From positions 1 through 12,644 of the forward strand of contig CAAGIL010000208.1 in the NCBI GenBank assembly GCA_900769905.1: a stretch of 12,644 nt of DNA. The letters run 5' to 3'. Below the pieces are notes generated by a model that saw only the letters and a program-made list of their open reading frames with translations, was not told the DNA's origin and did not search any database. A program made the translations under genes and the position numbers. The DNA comes from Rikenellaceae bacterium (GTDB taxonomy: Bacteria; Bacteroidota; Bacteroidia; Bacteroidales; UBA932). This document shows positions 7,667 to 12,042 of the stretch, one piece after another. Numbering within the stretch: the first letter of the stretch is position 1; each line of letters begins with the position of its first letter.

Positions 7667-8455
7667 ATGTCAGAGAAATGGGACATATATGCGGATTGGA
7701 ATCCCTGGCACGGGTGCACTAAAATCAGCCCGGGCTGCAGGTACTGCTATGTTTACCGCCAGGATGAAATGTACGGCAGTGAAGTTGCCAGCAGCCTGTG
7801 CCGGAAAACGGCCGCTTTCGACCTTCCCGTCAAGCGGAAGCGGGATAAGAGTTTCAAGATTCCGTCCGGCAAAGTTGTTTTCACCTGTTTTACCTCGGAT
7901 TTCCTCCTGGAGGATGCGGATGAATGGAGGAAGGAATGCTGGCGCATGATGCGACTTCGTCAGGACCTCTATTTCTACTTCTTTACCAAGCGTATCCATC
8001 GCTTCGAGCAATGTATGCCGGCAGACTGGGGAGAAGGTTATGACAACGTCCTTGTCGGCTGCACGGTGGAGAACCAGCAGATGGCGGATTACAGGCTGCC
8101 GATTTTCAAGGCACTTCCAATCAAGCACAAGTCCATAATTGCTTCGCCGCTGATAGGGCAGCTCAATATTGAAAAGTATCTGGACGAAGATATTGAAGAA
8201 GTCAGCACGGGAGGCGAGTCCGGAGTGGATGCAAGGGTTTGCGATTACGGGTGGGTGCTCGATTTGAGGAGGCAATGCGTGGAGAAGAACATACCGTTCC
8301 GTTTTCATCAGACCGGAGCGAAACTGCTAAAGGACGGGAGGCTCTACCGCATCATGCGCCGCTATCAGCTGAGCCAGGCCCACAAGGCCGGAATTGATTT
8401 CCGCATCGGCCGTTACTTCGTCCCGGAAACGGCTGACACTTCCTTTTGGAAATAA
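7667..8455 (+). CDS. DUF5131 family (phage Gp37/Gp68-type) three-Cys protein
   Basis: 262-aa soluble protein. The start WNPWHGCTKISPGCRYCYV is the hallmark of DUF5131 (Gp37/Gp68 in mycobacteriophages). C17, C24 and C27 form a C-X6-C-X2-C cluster near the N-terminus that recalls the iron-sulfur site of radical SAM enzymes. Further family-like segments are VVFTCFTSDFLLEDADEW (about 65-82), FFTKRIHRF (about 105-113), LVGCTVENQQMADYRLP (about 128-144), ISTGGESG-like VSTGGESG (about 179-186) and FRFHQTGA (about 211-218). The reaction is not known; family members occur in phages and mobile regions. It has its own promoter, and the next gene converges on it with a 15-bp gap. The usual partner seen with some three-Cys proteins (TcmP) is not in this window. 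Confidence 0.82.
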   Translation: MSEKWDIYADWNPWHGCTKISPGCRYCYVYRQDEMYGSEVASSLCRKTAAFDLPVKRKRDKSFKIPSGKVVFTCFTSDFLLEDADEWRKECWRMMRLRQDLYFYFFTKRIHRFEQCMPADWGEGYDNVLVGCTVENQQMADYRLPIFKALPIKHKSIIASPLIGQLNIEKYLDEDIEEVSTGGESGVDARVCDYGWVLDLRRQCVEKNIPFRFHQTGAKLLKDGRLYRIMRRYQLSQAHKAGIDFRIGRYFVPETADTSFWK

Positions 8456-8470
8456 TCTTTGGCCTGGGAT

Positions 8471-8758
8471 TTACTTGAATCGGACCCTGGAGCGTATATC
8501 CATTGGAATCTGGCGGTCATCCACATATCCCCACTCGTCAATCATATATCCACCGTGCTGTTTGATGTTCTCCTCGATGGCGTCCTTGATTCCCAGCTGA
8601 TATATGATTTCATCAGTCGGCATAAACCAGTATTCCTTACTGTCCGGAAGCGTTACTGTCAGTGTATCAATGCAAAGGTTGCATTCTTTGATATCTTCTT
8701 TCAGCTTTTCCAAAGTCGTTGTCAGCTTGCGTGGTTCCATTTCTTCATCATCCATCAT
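8471..8758 (-). CDS. small acidic hypothetical protein
   Basis: 95-aa frame ending in TAA at 8473-8471. I do not recognise a family. The product begins MMDDEEMEPRK, followed by a helix-forming stretch with heptad-like spacing (LTTTLEKLKEDIKE) holding two Cys (CNLC), then a part with WFMPTDEIIYQLGI and DEWGYVDD. It contains no signal peptide or membrane segment. Support for it being real comes from a -7 box TATCTTTG about 58 bp upstream, ordinary amino-acid composition, and the lack of sense in the overlapping plus-strand frame (8459-8761). The start could also be the second ATG (8755) or the Met at 8740. It converges on the DUF5131 gene and diverges from hipB. Confidence 0.6.
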   Translation of the reverse strand: MMDDEEMEPRKLTTTLEKLKEDIKECNLCIDTLTVTLPDSKEYWFMPTDEIIYQLGIKDAIEENIKQHGGYMIDEWGYVDDRQIPMDIRSRVRFK

Positions 8759-8779
8759 TAGAAAATTGTTGTCTGCCTG

Positions 8780-8799
8780 TCACCTGAGCTGTCAGGTGA
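8780..8799. repeat. 8-bp inverted repeat in the leader of the small minus-strand gene
   Basis: TCACCTGA and TCAGGTGA form a perfect 8-bp inverted repeat around a 4-bp centre GCTG. Given the -7 box at 8823-8816, it would fall in the 5' leader of the minus-strand transcript, 22 bp before the ATG, so it could be an operator or an RNA hairpin. The same stretch also holds two imperfect 13-bp direct copies (8776-8788 and 8788-8800). Confidence 0.45.
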
Positions 8800-8815
8800 G
8801 ACAAGGTCTTGGTTG

Positions 8816-8823
8816 CAAAGATA
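8816..8823 (-). promoter_or_regulatory. -7 box of the small minus-strand gene
   Basis: Minus-strand TATCTTTG matches TAnnTTTG perfectly. A TTTG at 8844-8841 lies upstream, but the spacer is 17 bp, shorter than the usual 19-21, so the -33 assignment is weak. The predicted leader is about 50 nt. Confidence 0.45.
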
Positions 8824-8873
8824 GAAAAAATACAGCGACACAAAGTGGGTTGGAGGAGGAGCTGTGCGATTTG

Positions 8874-8887
8874 TACCCTTTCGGGTA
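8874..8887. promoter_or_regulatory. operator 1 of the hipB-type promoter
   Basis: TACCC, four bases (TTTC), GGGTA: a perfect inverted repeat. This is the upstream member of three sites whose centres are exactly 41 bp apart (8880.5, 8921.5, 8962.5). Confidence 0.65.
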
Positions 8888-8914
8888 TTATTTGAATCAA
8901 TTTATATAATTTTA

Positions 8915-8928
8915 TACCCGTAATGGTA
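8915..8928. promoter_or_regulatory. operator 2 of the hipB-type promoter (imperfect)
   Basis: TACCC, four bases (GTAA), TGGTA: one mismatch from the inverted repeat of its neighbours. It covers the place where a -33 element is expected for the TATATTTG box at 8948. Confidence 0.6.
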
Positions 8929-8947
8929 CAATATATAGAATATTTTT

Positions 8948-8955
8948 TATATTTG
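8948..8955 (+). promoter_or_regulatory. -7 box of the hipB-type operon
   Basis: TATATTTG matches TAnnTTTG perfectly. No good -33 TTTG is present at the normal distance, where operator 2 lies instead. Transcription would start close to 8961, inside operator 3, with a leader of about 23 nt. Confidence 0.6.
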
Positions 8956-8969
8956 TACCCTATAGGGTA
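8956..8969. promoter_or_regulatory. operator 3 of the hipB-type promoter
   Basis: TACCC, four bases (TATA), GGGTA: a perfect inverted repeat placed directly after the -7 box and over the expected transcription start. This is the position for tight autorepression by the HTH protein encoded 15 bp downstream. E. coli HipB uses operators of related layout (TATCC-N8-GGATA); the assignment of these sites to this HipB is inference. Confidence 0.7.
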
Positions 8970-8983
8970 TAAATATGTAATAT

Positions 8984-9187
8984 ATGGCTATTTCTGAGCA
9001 TGTTAAAGCGAAGCGCAAGGAATTTGGACTCACCCAGGTGGAACTCTCTGAGAGGGCAGGAGTTGGACTGCGCTTCGTGAGGGAATTGGAACGGGGCAAA
9101 TCCACCGTGCAGTTGGACAAGGTGAATATGGTCCTGAAACTCTTTGGTGAAGAACTTCAGCCGGCCAAGATCGATATGACGTTATGA
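8984..9187 (+). CDS. hipB: HipB-type XRE family antitoxin / transcriptional repressor
   Basis: 67-aa DNA-binding protein made almost entirely of one XRE-type helix-turn-helix: VKAKRKEFGLTQVELSERAG (split: scaffold helix, then GLTQVELSERAGV), the recognition helix VGLRFVRELERGK, and the following LDKVNMVLKLFG. This pattern is the one found in HipB (couple_hipB) proteins. HipB dimers normally bind their own operators and neutralise HipA/HipT. The start follows three TACCC-N4-GGGTA operators. The stop overlaps the next start as ATGA (9184-9187), so the two are translationally coupled as in hipBST operons. The antitoxin looks intact although its partner has lost the kinase, so it may survive as a stand-alone regulator. 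Confidence 0.88.
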   Translation: MAISEHVKAKRKEFGLTQVELSERAGVGLRFVRELERGKSTVQLDKVNMVLKLFGEELQPAKIDMTL

Positions 9188-9558
9188 AGCGGGGAAAGGT
9201 TTACATAAAAGATGTATTCTGCGGAATCATCACTGAGTCCGAAGAAGGATATACTTTTGAATACGACAAGGCGTACCTGAATATGGATGGAGCGACAGCG
9301 CTAAGCCCGACAATGCCACTGACTGACGAGCTGGCAATGCCATTATTCACAGGCGGCAAGACGACAGGGTTCAACAGGGAGGCATTCCTCCGTGCCTTCG
9401 TCCAGTCCGGAGTCCCTGCCAATGTCGCCGAAAAGTGTCTGGCAAAGATGACCGGCCATAAGGACAGATGGTTTGAAATCATTGACAATTCTTTCCTTCC
9501 TGACGACCTTAAGGACCGCTACAAGGAGTTGATTCGGACGCGGCTGAGTTTGTTGTGA
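9184..9558 (+). pseudogene. HipS-HipT fusion remnant lacking the kinase core
   Basis: 124-aa frame without stops, coupled to hipB by ATGA overlap. Residues 1 to about 49 match the start of HipS / the HipA N-terminal subdomain: MKRGKVYIKD, then GYTFEYDKAYL and LSPTMPLTDE. From about residue 50 the sequence instead matches the last 75 residues of Bacteroidetes HipT kinases: ELAMPLFTGGKTTGFNREAF, then WFEIIDNSFLPDDLKDRYKE and LIRTR at the end. The rest of HipS (with the usual PFFDGLLPEG region) and the whole HipT kinase body, including the autophosphorylated Ser loop, ATP-binding and catalytic Asp residues, are missing. The join is in frame. As a toxin kinase it must be dead. It could still bind HipB, or it could be a simple decay product. 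The alternative, a natural short family, is less likely given the clear C-terminal HipT match. Identification rests on recalled family sequences. Confidence 0.72.
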
Positions 9559-9618
9559 ATCTTGCCTGTTCCCGAAAAAAGGGGAGTGGGTAAGAATATG
9601 GTTTCGTGGGAATTTCGG

Positions 9619-9626
9619 TAACTTTG
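9619..9626 (+). promoter_or_regulatory. -7 box upstream of the ParE-like remnant
   Basis: TAACTTTG matches TAnnTTTG perfectly and lies 21 bp before the ATG at 9647. No convincing -33 element is seen. It may be a relic of the promoter of a toxin-antitoxin pair. Confidence 0.4.
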
Positions 9627-9646
9627 CGAAAACAAACGGGACGAAA

Positions 9647-9808
9647 ATGAAATTACATCAGCAGCAAGTCGGTCGAGGACTTGACCTATATATGGAACTA
9701 TACATATCGGACTTGGTCTGAAAGACAAGCGGACGAGTATTACAATATGCTGGTATCCTCCGTATTCTCCATGAAAGGATGGATGTAAAACGTCATCTTG
9801 GCGATTAG
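9647..9808 (+). pseudogene. ParE/RelE-family toxin remnant with internal deletion and frameshifts
   Basis: Pieces of a ParE-type toxin lie in two frames. In the frame of 9666, KSVEDLTYIWNYTYRTWSE and RQADEYYNMLV match the N-terminal helices of Bacteroidetes ParE toxins. After a switch at about 9750, ILRILHERMDVKRHLGD followed by TAG (9806-9808) matches the C-terminal strand and tail (usual IIRILHGRMD). About 45 residues that normally lie between, including most of the central sheet, are gone. The only plausible ATG (9647) is in a third frame, so one more indel in the A-rich start region is needed. No antitoxin gene fits in the 88 bp between it and the previous stop. The gene cannot make a working toxin. 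Confidence 0.75.
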
Positions 9809-9879
9809 ACTCCGGTAACGGACGATGGTCAGTCGATAATCCTGTACAGGAGGGTAGCACAATTTGTGATACCCCGGCC

Positions 9880-10054
9880 GTGCAGCAGATCGAGCAAGGG
9901 ATTTTTGTTGTGCGTAACCGGCAGGTTATCATGGATCGTGACCTTGCCGCTCTCTACGATGTTGAGACTTCGCAATTCAACAGGCGGTGGGTGATATCTC
10001 CCGTATGTTTTTACTGAACAAGGAGTATCCATGCTTTCCGGCCTTCTGAGAAGT
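9880..10054 (+). pseudogene. ORF6N-domain protein remnant with internal deletion
   Basis: In the frame of 9889, QQIEQGIFVVRNRQVIMDRD and LAALYDVETSQFNRR match the start of ORF6N (KilA-N-related phage antirepressor-like) domains, which usually read IRxxxVMLDRDLAELYGVET. From 9995, in another frame, YLPYVFTEQGVSMLSGLLRS matches the later part of the same family (PYAFTEQGVAMLSSVLRS). The part between, normally about 50-70 residues with RNxxRFPxDFMFQL, is missing, and the reading frame changes at the join. Continuing straight through the first frame gives WVISPVCFY and a stop. No good ATG is seen; GTG at 9880 is a possible original start, and the frame is open further upstream to about 9811 with no recognisable content. 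The protein is clearly not functional. Confidence 0.75.
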
Positions 10055-10196
10055 GTATCTCGATATGATTGTCTCTACAGGTCTGCTTGATGCAAAGGTT
10101 GAGGAGGCGGATAACAATACACTCTTCTAGAAGGCCGAGGGCCCCATCGAGGCTCTGTGCAATGGCGAGGTATCCGGACTCGCTACCGCCCCATAA
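10050..10196 (+). pseudogene. unrecognised broken coding remnant
   Basis: A frame with protein-like composition, EVYLDMIVSTGLLDAKVEEA then DNNTLF, runs to an in-frame TAG at 10128-10130. It resumes as KAEGPIEALCNGEVSGLATAP to TAA at 10194-10196. It has no start codon of its own in a sensible place other than the ATG at 10065. I do not recognise a family. Being next to other wrecked toxin and antirepressor genes, it is probably another decayed accessory gene, but it could be non-coding. Confidence 0.35.
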
Positions 10197-10265
10197 TCCC
10201 CCTTTCAGGACTATGGGTTTGCGGTTATCAATTTGCTCTATTCTTCCGATTGCCTTGGCTAATCC

Positions 10266-10286
10266 GTTAAACGATTGGCGTTTAAC
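10266..10286. repeat. 8-bp inverted repeat upstream of hsdM
   Basis: GTTAAACG and CGTTTAAC form a perfect inverted repeat with a 5-bp centre ATTGG. It lies at the end of the decayed region, 200 bp before hsdM. No T-run follows, so it is not a typical terminator. The rest of 10197-10410 holds no gene I can support: it has a TACATTTG box (10345-10352) without a fitting -33 element, and AT-rich sequence. Confidence 0.4.
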
Positions 10287-10410
10287 TTGTGTAAATATAT
10301 GAATATTATTCGTTGGTTGTTACGGGCTGTGCGGAAAATTTTGCTACATTTGTGAGACGAAGTAAAGATTACCCTTACAAAAGACAATTATTTGTTTACA
10401 TTTTTGGCTG

Positions 10411-10429
10411 ATTGACATTAGCTGTCAAT
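10411..10429. promoter_or_regulatory. candidate operator (ATTGACA-N5-TGTCAAT) over the hsdM promoter
   Basis: ATTGACA and TGTCAAT form a perfect 7-bp inverted repeat with a 5-bp centre. The site ends 9 bp before the -7 box at 10439 and covers the expected -33 region, so a dimeric protein bound here would control hsdM. No candidate regulator other than the hipB-type HTH is in the window, and the hipB operators differ in sequence. Confidence 0.55.
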
Positions 10430-10438
10430 TTCGGGGTG

Positions 10439-10446
10439 TATCTTTG
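10439..10446 (+). promoter_or_regulatory. -7 box of the hsdM-hsdS operon
   Basis: TATCTTTG is a perfect TAnnTTTG. The -33 element is poor, with ATTG at 10411-10414 (24-bp spacer) inside the inverted repeat. The predicted leader is about 33 nt up to the ATG at 10486. Confidence 0.6.
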
Positions 10447-10485
10447 CGGGATTGTAGGCAAGAAGATAATAATACAAACAACAAT

Positions 10486-12042
10486 ATGGCAAATAAAGAA
10501 CAGGAGAGGCAGGAACTTCATCGTGCTATCTGGGCTATTGCGAATGAACTTCGCGGAAGCGTGGATGGCTGGGATTTCAAGAGTTACGTACTTGGATTCC
10601 TCTTTTATAGGTTCATATCAGAGGACCTGAGGTCTTATATCAACAAGGGAGAGCAGGATTATGGCAATGCGGACTATGACTATGCAAATGAGCAGGACAG
10701 TGTCGCCATTGAGGGCAAGGATGATATCGTAGCCGAGAAGGGTTACTTCATCCTTCCTTCACAGCTTTTTGAGAACGTCAGAGCCAAGGCTGCCAACGAT
10801 GAGAACCTGAATGTCACTCTTGCACAGGTATTTGACTCCATTGAAGGATCCGCCAACGGAACTCCGAGCGAGGATGATTTCAAAGGCCTGTTCGATGATA
10901 TTGATGTAAACAGCAAGAAACTCGGCAACACCGTAGCTGAGCGCAACAACAAGCTCTGCAAGATTATGGAGCGCATCGGTGAGCTCAGGCTCGGCAATCT
11001 CCAGAACAACACCATAGATGCCTTTGGAGATGCTTATGAGTTCCTGATGACAATGTACGCAAGCAATGCAGGCAAGTCCGGGGGTGAATTCTTTACCCCG
11101 CAGGAAGTCAGCGAATTGCTTGCAAGAATCGTTACCACCGGCAGGACTCAGGTTAATAAGGTTTACGATCCTGCCTGCGGAAGCGGCTCGCTGCTTTTGA
11201 AATTTGCCAAGATTCTCGGCCCTGAGAATGTGCTTAACGGATTCTATGGTCAGGAAATCAATATAACCACTTACAACCTCGCCAGGATCAATATGATTCT
11301 GCACAACGTGGGATTTGAAAAATTCGACATCGCTCTCGGTGACACCCTGCTAAATCCTTACCACTGGGATGACCAGCCATTTGATGCGATAGTTTCCAAT
11401 CCTCCTTACAGCACCAAGTGGGAGGGGGACGAGAACCCATTGCTGATTAATGATCCGAGGTTCGCTCCAGCTGGAGTGCTTGCGCCTAAGAGTAAGGCTG
11501 ACCTCGCTTTCACGATGCATATGCTCCACTGGCTTTCTACCAACGGAACGGCTGCGATAGTCGAGTTTCCGGGAGTGCTTTATAGAGGAGGAGCCGAAGG
11601 AAAGATTCGCAAGTACTTGGTGGACAACAACTATGTTGATACTGTTATCCAGCTGCCTGACAACCTGTTTTTTGGAGTCACCATCGCAGTGTGCATCATA
11701 GTGCTTCGCAAGAACAAGAGCGAGGCGAAGACCTTGTTCATCGATGCATCCGGAGAGTTTGTGCACGAGGGTAACAAGAATAAGCTTTCTGACGAGAATA
11801 TTGCCCGCATTCATAAGGCCTACGCTGACAAGACGGACGAGGCGCATTTCACCAAACTGGTTGACAACAGTGCGATTGCAGAGAATGACTACAATTTGTC
11901 GGTTTCGTCATACGTTGAGCAGGAGGACAAGCGGGAGAAGATTGACATCGTGGAATTGAACGAGCGCATTGAAAAGATTGTTGCCCGCGAGAATGAACTC
12001 CGCACAGCGATTGATGAGATAATTAAGGATTTGGCGATATGA
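10486..12042 (+). CDS. hsdM: type I restriction-modification system DNA methyltransferase subunit
   Basis: 518-aa N6-adenine methyltransferase subunit that with HsdS forms the M2S methylase and, with HsdR, the restriction complex. The N-terminal HsdM_N helical domain covers about 1-160 (LHRAIWAIANELRG, WDFKSYVLGFLFYRF). The catalytic domain shows GEFFTPQEVSELLA (200-213), AdoMet motif I DPACGSGSLLLKF (228-240), motif IV SNPPYSTKWEG (304-314), then FPGVLYRGGAEGKIRKYL (361-378) and LPDNLFFGV. All key residues are present and the length is normal. ATG 10486 is chosen because MANKEQERQELHRAIW fits the family start. The frame extends to a TTG at 10444, but that lies inside the -7 box. The stop overlaps the hsdS start as ATGA. 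Confidence 0.95.
   Translation: MANKEQERQELHRAIWAIANELRGSVDGWDFKSYVLGFLFYRFISEDLRSYINKGEQDYGNADYDYANEQDSVAIEGKDDIVAEKGYFILPSQLFENVRAKAANDENLNVTLAQVFDSIEGSANGTPSEDDFKGLFDDIDVNSKKLGNTVAERNNKLCKIMERIGELRLGNLQNNTIDAFGDAYEFLMTMYASNAGKSGGEFFTPQEVSELLARIVTTGRTQVNKVYDPACGSGSLLLKFAKILGPENVLNGFYGQEINITTYNLARINMILHNVGFEKFDIALGDTLLNPYHWDDQPFDAIVSNPPYSTKWEGDENPLLINDPRFAPAGVLAPKSKADLAFTMHMLHWLSTNGTAAIVEFPGVLYRGGAEGKIRKYLVDNNYVDTVIQLPDNLFFGVTIAVCIIVLRKNKSEAKTLFIDASGEFVHEGNKNKLSDENIARIHKAYADKTDEAHFTKLVDNSAIAENDYNLSVSSYVEQEDKREKIDIVELNERIEKIVARENELRTAIDEIIKDLAI

Noticed and set aside
8459..8761. 100-aa plus-strand frame opposite the small hypothetical gene
   Set aside because: The plus-strand product looks like an antisense translation. 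The minus frame has a promoter box and more natural composition.
9519..10032. Minus-strand frames (9519-9932, 9829-10032) in the decayed region
   Set aside because: No family content, whereas the plus strand shows ParE and ORF6N segments at the same places.
10069..10302. 77-aa plus-strand frame
   Set aside because: Basic, low-sense product in a frame different from the protein-like remnant; judged a chance frame.
10345..10352. TACATTTG as a second promoter for hsdM
   Set aside because: No -33 element at 19-21 bp, and a better placed -7 box exists at 10439.
10444..10485. TTG start giving hsdM 14 extra residues
   Set aside because: The TTG lies within the -7 box TATCTTTG, so it would not be transcribed; the ATG at 10486 fits the family start.
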